A stretch of DNA of 64,000 nt from Pseudodesulfovibrio sp. S3. GTDB lineage: Bacteria > Desulfobacterota > Desulfovibrionia > Desulfovibrionales > Desulfovibrionaceae. The notes below the pieces were generated by a model. That model did no database searches. It worked only from the letters and a program-made list of their open reading frames with translations, and was not told where the DNA came from. Numbering within the stretch: position 1 is the stretch's first letter; each line of letters starts with the position of its first letter. Location: contig NZ_QTZO01000014.1 in assembly GCF_004025585.1 (NCBI RefSeq), positions 1 through 64,000 on the forward strand. The letters are read 5' to 3'. This document shows positions 25,668-34,099 of the stretch, in pieces. The position numbers and the translations under genes are program-made.

Positions 25668-25696
25668 CCGGTCCAGGAGATGTTCTCCTGGACCGG
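25668..25696 (+). promoter_or_regulatory. Perfect 13-bp inverted repeat in the leader of the CMD-family gene
   Basis: CCGGTCCAGGAGA (25668-25680) pairs perfectly with TCTCCTGGACCGG (25684-25696) around TGT. It ends 23 bases before the ATG at 25720, just ahead of the real AGGAGG. The left arm also contains AGGAGA. It could be an operator palindrome or an mRNA hairpin that affects translation. Confidence 0.7.
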
Positions 25697-25719
25697 ACTC
25701 TACCAAACAGGAGGCTGCC

Positions 25720-26049
25720 ATGCCGGAACCCGCTGAAAAAGCAACTGAACTTTTCCGTCAGATGAACAAGAACCGTCGGGATGTCTTCAAGGCGTACCAG
25801 GGGTTCACTGCCGCCATCAAGAAAGGCAGCGCCATTGAGGACAAGTACCAGTCCCTGATCCTCATCGCCTGCTCCATCCTGACCCAGTGCGACATGTGTA
25901 TCTCGCTGCACGTGCAGAACGCCGTCACCCACGGCGCCTCCAGGGACGAGATCATCGACGCCGGGCTGTTGGCCGTGGCCATGGGCGGCTCGCCCAAGAT
26001 GATGTACATGCGGTACGTGTACGAGGAAGTGGACAAGCTCTACGAATAG
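25720..26049 (+). CDS. Carboxymuconolactone decarboxylase (AhpD-like) family protein
   Basis: This 109-residue all-helical protein has the CMD/AhpD active-site pattern Cys57-x-x-Cys60-x3-His64 (CDMCISLH), which marks a thiol peroxidase or redox role rather than lactone decarboxylation. AGGAGG precedes the ATG. It stands alone: a terminator lies upstream and a structured repeat element follows the stop codon by about ten bases. A peroxide-related function is inferred from the motif only. Confidence 0.9.
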   Translation: MPEPAEKATELFRQMNKNRRDVFKAYQGFTAAIKKGSAIEDKYQSLILIACSILTQCDMCISLHVQNAVTHGASRDEIIDAGLLAVAMGGSPKMMYMRYVYEEVDKLYE

Positions 26050-26059
26050 TATTTCCTGT

Positions 26060-26175
26060 GGGGACAGCGTGCGACAGCAGGCCGTGCCCACATCTTTCGG
26101 CCTTGCCTCTGCCTGCCGGGGCATGCTTGCGGAGCGGCCGAAGCCGGAAAATCGGCACATCTGCCCACTCTCTCC
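26060..26175 (+). repeat. Structured 3'-UTR-type repeat element, diverged copy 3
   Basis: This element begins ten bases after the stop of the CMD-family gene and is in the same sense. It keeps the paired conserved blocks (CCCACATCTTTCGG at 26087-26100, and GGAAAATCGGCACATCTG plus CCCACTCT at its far side). An outer stem pairs 26060-26067 with 26168-26175 through seven of eight positions using different bases from copies 1 and 2. The central stem TTCGGCC/GGCCGAA is also different but paired. Confidence 0.55.
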
Positions 26176-26216
26176 GACCTCCGGGTGTTGGTTGAAACAG
26201 GGGCTGGAATCGAATC

Positions 26217-26263
26217 GCGACGATAACGGCGCGTCATATTCAGATATGGCACGCCGTTGTCGC
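26217..26263. other. Long imperfect hairpin
   Basis: GCGAC and AACGGCG on the left pair with CGCCGTT and GTCGC on the right, with a three-base bulge. The inner CATAT and ATATG also pair around TCAG. It is 41 bases after the repeat element and 124 bases from the stop of the converging HD-GYP gene. No T-run follows. Nothing else is clear in the remainder of the 26050-26386 gap. Confidence 0.55.
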
Positions 26264-26386
26264 ATGGTCTTGCCAAGGGGGGCCGGATCAGATGAGCCTT
26301 GTCCTGGTCAGTGTTCTGCACGGGAGCAGCTCCGCTGTGCCGAGGATTCAACGCAACCGGGAAAGAGGGCCGTCCCAGGCGGGGAT

Positions 26387-27394
26387 TTACGTGAGGTCGG
26401 CCTTTGCAAGAACGGATATGAGCCGCCTGAGCATTTCCTTGTCATAGGCATTGCGCATGGACTTGATGTGGGTCAGGGCCTCGAACGGGGTCATTCTCCG
26501 GCCTTCCTTGCCACGGGTCAGGTTGTCGTATTCGTTGCACAGGCTCAAGACCTTGACGTAGGAAGGCAGCATCGCACCCGTGGACCCGGAGGGGTAGCCC
26601 AGTCCGTCCTCACGCTCATGATGGAACAGGATGCATTGCAGCGCTTCCTGGGGCAGGGGCATGGAGGAGCACAGACTCACGCCCAGAGCGGGATGGGACT
26701 TGACCAGGTCTTTGTCCGCCCGGCTCAGGTTGTCGAATTTCTTGGTGAACAGATCCTGCGGCAACTCCATTTTACCGATGTCGTGCAGGATGGCTCCCAT
26801 GCCCACAGCCACCAGTGTTTCGGAATCCTCCTTCATGAAGGAACACAGGGTGGTGATGGTCAGCACCATGACTCCGATACCGTGGCGATAGGATTCGTCA
26901 CCTTCTTTGATAAACCTGGACAGTTCCTTCAGGGCGTCCTCTCTCGCAAGGAATTTCAGCGAATTGGAAATAATCGCCCGGATGCGTTTGAACTGCCGTT
27001 TGTCTATGGGCGAAGGAAGGGACCGGTCAAAGGCTTCCCTGGCAATGGACACGGTGGCGTCGTTCCACACCCTGGCCCGTTCGGTCACGGGGATGGATTC
27101 GTTGTCCAACAGCTCCAGGATGTTGTCCTGAAGGTAGTTCATGAAGTGACGGTAGTCCGCACCCTTGACGTACAGATGCTTCACGCCGAGCAGGGACAAC
27201 CGCTCCTTGTGCTCGTCCGTGAACAGCTCGCCCTTTTCCGCATAGAGCACCAGCTTGCCTTCCTGCTTCAGATACAGGGAAAAGCCTCCCACCCTGGAAG
27301 GGATGACCATATAGGGGGACACCTTGACCAGGTTTTCGTCCAACGAAGGGGTTTTACTGATATTGCCGTTCCCGGCGGATGGAATGTTGCTCAT
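26387..27394 (-). CDS. HD-GYP domain protein, probable c-di-GMP phosphodiesterase
   Basis: This 335-residue protein has a ~130-residue N-terminal DUF3391-like region (LVKVSPYMVIPSRVGGFSLY...). The HD-GYP domain follows, with HD at 204-205 (LHDIGK), HHE at ~258-260 and DGLGYP ending at 268. All metal-binding positions I can check are present, so c-di-GMP or cGAMP hydrolysis is expected. The start at 27394 has AAGGAG six bases upstream; the longer in-frame extension covers the riboswitch and is not coding. The leader carries a c-di-GMP-I riboswitch, which implies feedback by its own substrate. Confidence 0.93.
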   Translation of the reverse strand: MSNIPSAGNGNISKTPSLDENLVKVSPYMVIPSRVGGFSLYLKQEGKLVLYAEKGELFTDEHKERLSLLGVKHLYVKGADYRHFMNYLQDNILELLDNESIPVTERARVWNDATVSIAREAFDRSLPSPIDKRQFKRIRAIISNSLKFLAREDALKELSRFIKEGDESYRHGIGVMVLTITTLCSFMKEDSETLVAVGMGAILHDIGKMELPQDLFTKKFDNLSRADKDLVKSHPALGVSLCSSMPLPQEALQCILFHHEREDGLGYPSGSTGAMLPSYVKVLSLCNEYDNLTRGKEGRRMTPFEALTHIKSMRNAYDKEMLRRLISVLAKADLT

Positions 27395-27461
27395 GCGTTC
27401 TCCTTGATGAAAGGCGGGGATGCCTGAGCGGTACGAAATCACGACGGACATCGGAAGAGCT

Positions 27462-27536
27462 GTGGCAACCCGGCTGCCTGCAAGAGGCCCGTGGCTTTCC
27501 GTCCCCGCCTCGCAACGGGTTTGGCTTTGTTTCAAC
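27462..27536 (-). promoter_or_regulatory. c-di-GMP-I (GEMM-I) riboswitch
   Basis: On the minus strand the core reads AAAGCCAAACCCGTTGCGA, then GGCGGGGACGGAAAGCCACG, then GGCC, a short loop and GGCAGCCGGGTTGCC. The P1b hairpin CCCGTT-GCGA-GGCGGG has a GNRA tetraloop. GGGACG.AAAGCCACGGGCC and AGCCGGGTTGCC are hallmark GEMM-I segments. It ends 67 bases before the ATG of the HD-GYP gene. I see no clear terminator in the expression platform, so translational control is possible. The rest of the 27395-27708 gap holds the promoter of the divergent gene. Confidence 0.88.
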
Positions 27537-27708
27537 GAATAACATACCCGCTGCCATACGGGCTGTAAAGGGCGGTCTCTCCTGCCGAGCCGGGCGACCA
27601 AGTCAAGGGAACTTCCCGGATGCAATGAACACTTGATTATCCTTTACTTGTATCTCTGTACTTTTCATAATTGGGCGTCAGTCATTTTGAGAATATTTAG
27701 GTAAAAAC

Positions 27709-28080
27709 ATGCCATGTCAGCTTGAATTCACGGATCGCGACGCGTTCCTGCAGGTCGATGCTCGGGGAAGTATCGATAATTTTGAAGACCTCGCCGGCTA
27801 TGTTGAGGCGGTTCTGGCCGAAGCGGAACGTCTGGGCAGCAAGTGCATCCTGCTTCAGGAGCAGGAATTGACAGGCCATGCTACCTGCTTCGATGCCGTG
27901 ATCCTGTCGAAAAGACTGACGGAATCTCTCAACGGTTTCCCCAGACGCCGCGTAGCAGTGGTATGCGCCCAGGACAACAGGCCTGTGGCTCGAACCTTCG
28001 AGACCGTGTTGCTGAACCGGGGGTTCAGATATCGGATGTTCACCGACGTGAAGAGCGCTTCCCATTGGCTGACAGCCTAG
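27709..28080 (+). CDS. STAS-like (SpoIIAA-like) small protein
   Basis: This 123-residue soluble protein resembles the SpoIIAA-like/STAS fold proteins that lack a phosphorylatable serine: the N-terminal strand DAFLQVDARGSID and the later VAVVCAQDNRPVARTFETVLLNRGFRYRMFTD with a closing ASHWL. The last part resembles the C-terminus of DUF-type STAS_2 proteins (SA..WL). The function is unknown. It is transcribed divergently from the HD-GYP gene and towards uvrA. Confidence 0.6.
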   Translation: MPCQLEFTDRDAFLQVDARGSIDNFEDLAGYVEAVLAEAERLGSKCILLQEQELTGHATCFDAVILSKRLTESLNGFPRRRVAVVCAQDNRPVARTFETVLLNRGFRYRMFTDVKSASHWLTA

Positions 28081-28153
28081 TGTTCGGCTTGATTATTCCC
28101 ATCATTTCTATCCCCATGCTTGCCTTCAACCTGAGAATGGTTACTCTCCCAAA

Positions 28154-30922
28154 ATGACCAAAACCACCGACAACAAAGTCATTCACATAGAAGGCGCCCG
28201 GCACCACAATCTCAAGAACCTGACCCTGGATATTCCCCGCGACCAGTTGGTCGTGGTCTGCGGTCCGTCCGGTTCGGGCAAGTCCACGCTCGCGTTCGAC
28301 ATCGTCTACGCCGAAGGCCAGCGCCGGTACGTGGAATCCCTGTCCGCCTACGCGCGTCAGTTCCTGCCGCAGATGGACAAACCGGATGTGGACAAGGTCG
28401 AGGGACTTTCCCCGGCCATCTCGCTGGAGCAGCAGACCGCCACCCGCAACCCGCGCTCCACCGTGGGCACGGTGACCGAGGTCTACGATTTCCTGCGCGT
28501 GTTCTATGCCCGGCTGGGCAAGTACTACTGCCCGTCCTGCGGCAAGCCCATCGAGGCCCAGACCACGGACGAAATCGTGAAGGCCATCCTGGCCATGGCC
28601 GAAGGCACCAAATTCATGCTCCTGGCTCCCCTTGTCGACCACCAAAAGGGCACCCACAAGGATCTGTTCGCCAAGCTCAAGAAAGAGGGTTTCGTGCGCG
28701 TACGCATCGGCGGAGAACTTTTCTCCCTGGACGAAGTGCCCGAGCTTGAAAAGCACAAGAAACACACCATCGAACTGGTGGTGGACCGGCTGGTCATCAA
28801 GGACAACATCAAGAAGCGGCTGGCCGACTCCGTGGAACTGGCCCTGGAACGCGGCGACGAACGCATGATCGTGTCCGTGGTCGGCGGGGACACGCCCGGC
28901 GACACCTTCATGTCCACGCTGTCCACCTGCCCTGCCTGCAAGATATCCATGCCGCGCCTGACGCCGCAGCTCTTTTCCTTCAACTCGCCCCAGGGGGCCT
29001 GCCCCAACTGCAACGGCCTGGGCTTCGTGGAATATTTCGAGCCGGACCTGATCGCGCCCAACAAGGGCCTTTCCCTGAATCAGGGCGGTGTCATCCCGTG
29101 GAAGTCCGCCTACCGCCAGGAACAGTACGGCCCGCAACTGAAGAAACTCGGCAAGCAACACGGCTTCACCCTGGATACGCCGCTCGAAGACTATTCCGAG
29201 GAGGCGTGGAGCGCACTCTTTCACGGCAGCCCGGAAACGGGCTGGCCCGGCATCGTGCCCATCCTCGAATACGGCCAGCAGCAGTCCGGGGTCTGGGACC
29301 ACTGGACCGCCCAGTTCCAGCAATCACGCCCTTGCCCGACCTGCGAAGGGGCGCGGCTCAAGCCCGAGGCCCTGGCCGTGCGCGTGGCCGACAAGAACAT
29401 GTTCGAATTCACGGACATGTCCATCCAACGCGCCCTGGACTGGTTGAATGACCTGACCTTCTCCGGCCACGACACCCTCATTTCCGAACCGCTCCTCAAG
29501 GAGCTGACCCACCGCCTCGGCTTCATGGTCAACGTGGGCTTGGAATACCTCTCCCTGGGCCGGAACATGGCCACCCTGTCCGGCGGCGAGGCCCAGCGCA
29601 TCCGGCTCGCCTCCCAACTCGGCTCCGGCCTGGTGGGCGTGACCTACGTGCTGGACGAGCCGTCCATCGGCCTGCACCCGCGCGACAACAAGCGGTTGCT
29701 CGATACCCTGCGGTCCCTTCAGGCGCGCGGCAATACCGTGCTCGTGGTCGAACACGACGAACCGACCATCCTCCATGCCGATCACGTCATCGAGATCGGT
29801 CCCAGTTCCGGCTGGCTCGGCGGCGAAGTGGTTTTTCAGGGGCCGGTGGACAAGCTGCTCAAGGCAGACACCCTGACCGGCAAATACCTGCGCGGGGACA
29901 TGTTCATCGAGCCGCCCGAGACCCGGCGCAAGGCCAAGGGGTTCATCACGCTCAAGAACGTCCAGACCAACAACCTCAAGAACCTGGACGTGGACATCCC
30001 GCTCGGGGTCATGACCTGCGTGACCGGGGTGTCCGGCTCGGGCAAGTCTTCGCTGGTCATGGATTCCATGTACAAGCATCTGCTCCTGCATCGCGGACAG
30101 AAAGCGAACAACCCCGGCAAGATCGGCGGCATCAACGGGCTGGACAAGATCGAAAAGGTCATTTCCATCGACCAGTCGCCCATTGGCCGAACCCCGCGCT
30201 CCAACCCGGCCACCTACACCAAGATATTCGATGAAATCCGCAAGATATTCACCGGGTCCAAGGAGGCCCGGAAGCGCGGCTACCAGCCGGGGCGGTTCTC
30301 CTTCAACGTCAAGGGCGGACGCTGTGAAGCGTGCAAGGGTGACGGCCAGATTCGCGTGGAGATGCACTTCCTGCCCGACGTCTACGTCACCTGCGAGACC
30401 TGCAAGGGCAAACGCTACAACGCCCAGACCCTGGAAGTAGAATACCGGGGCAAGAACATCGCCGATGTGCTGGACATGACCGTGCGCCAGGCGCGAGATT
30501 TTTTCGCCAACCATCCGGCGCTCATGCGCAAGCTCGACGTGCTCGCCCAGGTCGGCCTCGAATACGTGAAGCTCGGCCAGCCTGCCACCACGTTGTCCGG
30601 CGGCGAGGCCCAGCGCATCAAGATATCCCGCGAACTCGGCAAACGCAGCCTGCCCGGAGCGCTCTACATCCTGGACGAGCCTACCACCGGCCTGCACATG
30701 CACGAGGTCGGCAAACTCATCCGCGTACTCCACGCCCTGGTGGACAAGAACGCCACGGTCATCGTCATCGAACACAACACCGACGTCATCATGGCCTCGG
30801 ATCACGTCATCGACCTCGGTCCCGGCGGCGGCGAACACGGCGGCCGGATCGTGGCCTCGGGCACGCCTGAAGAGATCATCGAGAACCCCGAGAGCGTGAC
30901 CGGACAGTTTCTTGTCAGGTGA
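28154..30922 (+). CDS. uvrA: Excinuclease ABC subunit A
   Basis: This 922-residue protein (usual ~940) is the damage-recognition ATPase of nucleotide excision repair, working with UvrB. There are two ABC modules. The first Walker A is GPSGSGKST (37-45) and the second [10 protein letters not shown]. Both signatures, [14 protein letters not shown] and [15 protein letters not shown], are present. Zinc modules are CPSC...CPAC and [15 protein letters not shown] bidirectional-looking terminator follows the stop. Confidence 0.98.
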   Translation: MTKTTDNKVIHIEGARHHNLKNLTLDIPRDQLVVVCGPSGSGKSTLAFDIVYAEGQRRYVESLSAYARQFLPQMDKPDVDKVEGLSPAISLEQQTATRNPRSTVGTVTEVYDFLRVFYARLGKYYCPSCGKPIEAQTTDEIVKAILAMAEGTKFMLLAPLVDHQKGTHKDLFAKLKKEGFVRVRIGGELFSLDEVPELEKHKKHTIELVVDRLVIKDNIKKRLADSVELALERGDERMIVSVVGGDTPGDTFMSTLSTCPACKISMPRLTPQLFSFNSPQGACPNCNGLGFVEYFEPDLIAPNKGLSLNQGGVIPWKSAYRQEQYGPQLKKLGKQHGFTLDTPLEDYSEEAWSALFHGSPETGWPGIVPILEYGQQQSGVWDHWTAQFQQSRPCPTCEGARLKPEALAVRVADKNMFEFTDMSIQRALDWLNDLTFSGHDTLISEPLLKELTHRLGFMVNVGLEYLSLGRNMATLSGGEAQRIRLASQLGSGLVGVTYVLDEPSIGLHPRDNKRLLDTLRSLQARGNTVLVVEHDEPTILHADHVIEIGPSSGWLGGEVVFQGPVDKLLKADTLTGKYLRGDMFIEPPETRRKAKGFITLKNVQTNNLKNLDVDIPLGVMTCVTGVSGSGKSSLVMDSMYKHLLLHRGQKANNPGKIGGINGLDKIEKVISIDQSPIGRTPRSNPATYTKIFDEIRKIFTGSKEARKRGYQPGRFSFNVKGGRCEACKGDGQIRVEMHFLPDVYVTCETCKGKRYNAQTLEVEYRGKNIADVLDMTVRQARDFFANHPALMRKLDVLAQVGLEYVKLGQPATTLSGGEAQRIKISRELGKRSLPGALYILDEPTTGLHMHEVGKLIRVLHALVDKNATVIVIEHNTDVIMASDHVIDLGPGGGEHGGRIVASGTPEEIIENPESVTGQFLVR

Positions 30923-30943
30923 TTATTCTCTGATATATCGATT

Positions 30944-30978
30944 AAAAAAAGAGGGGCGCTGAGCGTCCCTCTTTTTTT
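30944..30978. terminator. Bidirectional rho-independent terminator
   Basis: AAAAAAAGAGGG(G)CGCT pairs with AGCGTCCCTCTTTTTTT, so both strands carry a T-run. It serves uvrA on the plus strand and the transglycosylase gene on the minus strand. Confidence 0.92.
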
Positions 30979-31061
30979 ATATGGATTGCCAAAACAGAAA
31001 GTGCCCCGATAAAAAGGCATGGCTCCGAGACAGGCGAAACAGCCAGCTCTCCACAATCCGG

Positions 31062-32186
31062 TTACTGGCTGACGCGCAGCGTCTGGCCGGGACGAATGGT
31101 GGATTTCTGGCTCAGGCCGTTGAGCTTGCACAGCTGGTACAGCGACATGTTGTGCCTGTGAGCGATGATCGTCAGGGAGTCGCCGCGTTTGACCACATAG
31201 GAATCTGGCTGGAGGGTCTCGCGGTACTTGGCCATGAGCGGCTGGTAGCGGTCGGAAAAATCCTCGGCCGCCCCCTCGGGCAGGAAGATGACATGCTGGC
31301 CCATGGGGATGATGTCGCTCAAGAGCTGCGGGTTCAGATCCCGGATATTCTTGTAATAGGTGTTGGCGGCCTTGGCCACGATGGTCAACGGCGTCGGGAA
31401 CTTGGCCTTGAGCTTGATGCGGTCGAACTTGGCCGGAGTGTAATAATCCTCGGGGCGGAGATCAAAGCCGTACCGTGCGGGATCGGTCAGGATGAGCTTG
31501 GCCGCAATGGCACGCAGGATGTAACGCTCGGTCTCATCCGGCAGGTGAAGGTGATAGTAGTCCTTGACCTCCTGCTTCTTGATCTGCCGCTCAAGCCCCT
31601 GTTCGCCCATGTTGTAGGCGGCGCAGGCCAGGGTCCAGGAGTCGAACTGGCCGTGCAGGTCTCTCAGATATTGAGAGGCGGCCCTGGTGGAAAAAAAGAA
31701 ATTCCGGCGCTCGTCGAAATAGCTGTCCACCACCAGATCGTAATTGCGCCCCGTGGAACTGATGAACTGCCAAACACCGCACGCACCCCGGTTGGAACCG
31801 GCCTCGGGTTTGAGCGCGGACTCGATGACGGCGATGAACTTGAGATCGTCGGGCATGTTCGCGCCTTTGAGCACGGTCTCGATATGCGGGAAATAGCGGC
31901 CCGTTCGCTTGAGCCAGAGGATGACCTGGGCCCGGTCCCAGAGCATGAGCAGGAGTTCCTTTTCCAGCCGCTCCCGCACCTCTGGCAGATGCAGCGGCAC
32001 GAATTCGCCGCAAAAATCAAGCGGACCCTTGATGCGGATGGCCGATTCCAGGGAGGGAAAGGCTGCAATCTGCATTGGGGAAAGCATGGCCGGCTGCTGG
32101 GCACTGACCCCGGCAGGAAACAGAAACGCCCAACAGAACAGGAAGAGGCCCGCTGCGAACGGGATGAGTGGAAGCCGTCTGGGCAA
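31062..32186 (-). CDS. MltD-like lytic transglycosylase with LysM domain
   Basis: This 374-residue exported enzyme has a signal peptide (1-29), an SLT goose-lysozyme-type domain and one C-terminal LysM. The catalytic Glu lies in AVIESALKPEA, followed by GACGVWQFI, and AAYNMGEQG forms the later active-site motif. LysM (YVVKRGDSLTIIAHRHNMS ... IRPGQTLRV) anchors it to peptidoglycan, which it cleaves to 1,6-anhydro muropeptides. The start is TTG at 32186 with GGAG ten bases upstream; no nearer ATG keeps the signal peptide. It lies 54 bases downstream of the PhoH-family gene. Confidence 0.93.
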   Translation of the reverse strand: MPRRLPLIPFAAGLFLFCWAFLFPAGVSAQQPAMLSPMQIAAFPSLESAIRIKGPLDFCGEFVPLHLPEVRERLEKELLLMLWDRAQVILWLKRTGRYFPHIETVLKGANMPDDLKFIAVIESALKPEAGSNRGACGVWQFISSTGRNYDLVVDSYFDERRNFFFSTRAASQYLRDLHGQFDSWTLACAAYNMGEQGLERQIKKQEVKDYYHLHLPDETERYILRAIAAKLILTDPARYGFDLRPEDYYTPAKFDRIKLKAKFPTPLTIVAKAANTYYKNIRDLNPQLLSDIIPMGQHVIFLPEGAAEDFSDRYQPLMAKYRETLQPDSYVVKRGDSLTIIAHRHNMSLYQLCKLNGLSQKSTIRPGQTLRVSQ

Positions 32187-32240
32187 GGAGGATTCTCCGT
32201 GATGCCCGCACCGGACCCGGTCCGGTGCGGGATTCTTTCA

Positions 32241-33431
32241 TTACAGTTTGGATTTCAGCACAATGTCCGTGATCGGGCCGCGCGAGCGGTCGCCCTTGAG
32301 AACCATATGCGCATAGTTCTTATACCCCTTGAGCTTGCGCACTGTCCAGTTAAGACCGTTGTTGGACTCGTTGAGGTACGGATTGTCCACCTGCCGGGTG
32401 TCGCCCAGGCAGATACACTTCACGCCTTCACCCATGCGGGTGAGCAGGGCGCGGGTCTCGCCGCGCGACAGGTTCTGCATCTCGTCCACGATGACCACCG
32501 CGTTTTCGATGTTCATGCCGCGCAGGAAAGCCACGGGCTGAACTTCGAACTTCTTGGGGTTGAACTTGAACGAGTCATTGTTTGCGTCCGCAAAAATACG
32601 GTTGGCGGGCCGGATGTCGTGCAGCTTGATGAGCAAATCCTGCACATACTTGATGTATGGCAGCATTTTTTCTTCGATGTCGCCGGGCAGATAACCCATC
32701 TTGGCGCCGATCTCCACCACCGGCTTGACCAGATAGATCTTGCGGTAGGGATTGTCCTTGCGCTCCAGCATCAGGTAGAGGGCGGCGGCCAGGGAAAGGA
32801 AGGTCTTGCCGTAGCCCGCTTCAGACTGGATGGAAACCAGATCGATGCCGTCGCTGAGCATCAGCTCCAAAGCGAGATTCTGATAGACGCTGCGCGGCTT
32901 CACGCCCCATATCTCATGGGTGTACCCGATCTCCTTGGGACCATCAGGCCCATGGAAGATCGGGGTGCCGTTCTCCCAGCGAAAGCAGTTGCGAACAATG
33001 TCCTCGCCCTCCTCCACAAAGCCGGTATAACGCTGGGATTCGGACCGGAACGGGTCGGAATCGAGATACTGCTCGGAAGGGATACCGTAGCACTTGGCCT
33101 TGATCTGGAGAATGCGGTCATTGGTGATGAGCGTGGCTTCTTCCGGCCCCACATGCATGATTTCCTTGAGAATGCGGTCGTCCAACACGTCGTCCGTGAG
33201 GGTCTGTGCAAAATCCGGGGGGAAGATGTTGACGTCTTCGTCTTCGAGAATGGCCCGCACCGCCTGTGAGACGATGTGGCCGATACGCGGGTCTTTCTTC
33301 AGTCCGTCCAGCTCGTGCAGGACGGTATACGGGATGTATATCTGGTTTTCCACCCCATTGCGCAGGGCGGTGATGCATTTGGGATTTTCAATAAGGACGT
33401 TGGTGTCGAGGACGAAATGCTTCTGGGCCAT
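32241..33431 (-). CDS. PIN domain-PhoH fusion ATPase (PhoH2-like)
   Basis: This 396-residue protein joins an N-terminal PIN ribonuclease domain to a PhoH-type ATPase. PIN acidic residues are visible at Asp9 (FVLDTN), Glu40, Asp85 and Asp105 (LITNDR). The PhoH part has Walker A QSEAGYGKT (~202-210) and Walker B VVIVDEMQN followed by TRMGEGVKCICLGDTRQVD. Characterised PhoH2 proteins are RNA helicase-ribonucleases, in mycobacteria linked to a toxin-antitoxin pair; no small antitoxin gene is seen here. GGGGGATT precedes the ATG. Confidence 0.93.
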   Translation of the reverse strand: MAQKHFVLDTNVLIENPKCITALRNGVENQIYIPYTVLHELDGLKKDPRIGHIVSQAVRAILEDEDVNIFPPDFAQTLTDDVLDDRILKEIMHVGPEEATLITNDRILQIKAKCYGIPSEQYLDSDPFRSESQRYTGFVEEGEDIVRNCFRWENGTPIFHGPDGPKEIGYTHEIWGVKPRSVYQNLALELMLSDGIDLVSIQSEAGYGKTFLSLAAALYLMLERKDNPYRKIYLVKPVVEIGAKMGYLPGDIEEKMLPYIKYVQDLLIKLHDIRPANRIFADANNDSFKFNPKKFEVQPVAFLRGMNIENAVVIVDEMQNLSRGETRALLTRMGEGVKCICLGDTRQVDNPYLNESNNGLNWTVRKLKGYKNYAHMVLKGDRSRGPITDIVLKSKL

Positions 33432-33715
33432 AATCCCCCGTCCGATGGGTTGAGATTGATTCCTGTTTTTTTATCACGACTCGGTCCACGTGGCCGGAAA
33501 TCAGTGAATCAACTTCATTGGCACCTCCATTGGGATTTCTGTTGGTAACGCAACCATGACCATTTTTCGAGAAAAAGTCTAGAACGAACTTGCCTGACAA
33601 TGCCCGGTCCTGCATGGCAAGTCCGTGACAATCGCGTTGAAAGGCACATGTCCGCGACAGGGGCTTGCCCCTGAAACCCATGCCGGATAAGGATACCGAC
33701 CATAAGGAGAAGATC

Positions 33716-34099
33716 ATGCCCCTGACCACCCTGACCATGCAGCCGGGCCGCACCGGTGAGCAGAAGCAACGGATTCTGGACGGTGTCCACGCCGCCCTTG
33801 TCCACGCCTTCGGCATTCCCGAGAACGACCGCTACCAGTTCATCAACGAGATTCCCCGCGAGAACTGGGATGTCTCCCGCAGTCCCAATGATATCCTTGT
33901 CGAGATCAAGGCCTTTTCCGGTCGAAGCGTGGAGGCCAAGCGGGAACTCTACCGGGCCGTTGTGCGCAATTTGGAGGCGTGCGGCGTGACACCGCAAGAA
34001 GTGTTCATCATCGTCAACGACCTGCCCATGGAAAACTGGGGCATCCGGGGCGGACAGGCCGCCTGCGACATCGATTTCGGGTTCAGGATAGACGTGTAG
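33716..34099 (+). CDS. Tautomerase family (4-oxalocrotonate tautomerase-like) protein
   Basis: This 127-residue protein begins Met-Pro-Leu-Thr, so Pro2 becomes the N-terminal catalytic proline of the tautomerase superfamily. The body fits the fused double-motif class (FGIPENDRYQFINEIPRENW, then EVFIIVNDLPMENWGIRGGQ). The start at 33716 has AAGGAG ten bases upstream and is fixed by the proline. The substrate is unknown. Its stop overlaps the converging glycosyltransferase gene by 17 bases. Confidence 0.9.
   Translation: MPLTTLTMQPGRTGEQKQRILDGVHAALVHAFGIPENDRYQFINEIPRENWDVSRSPNDILVEIKAFSGRSVEAKRELYRAVVRNLEACGVTPQEVFIIVNDLPMENWGIRGGQAACDIDFGFRIDV

Noticed and set aside
27395-27625. N-terminal extension of the HD-GYP protein
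   Set aside because: The extension lies over the riboswitch, and a good ribosome site precedes the ATG at 27394.
32241-33431. PIN-PhoH as a toxin-antitoxin locus
   Set aside because: No small antitoxin-sized gene precedes it on the same strand; the 33432-33715 gap has no credible frame.
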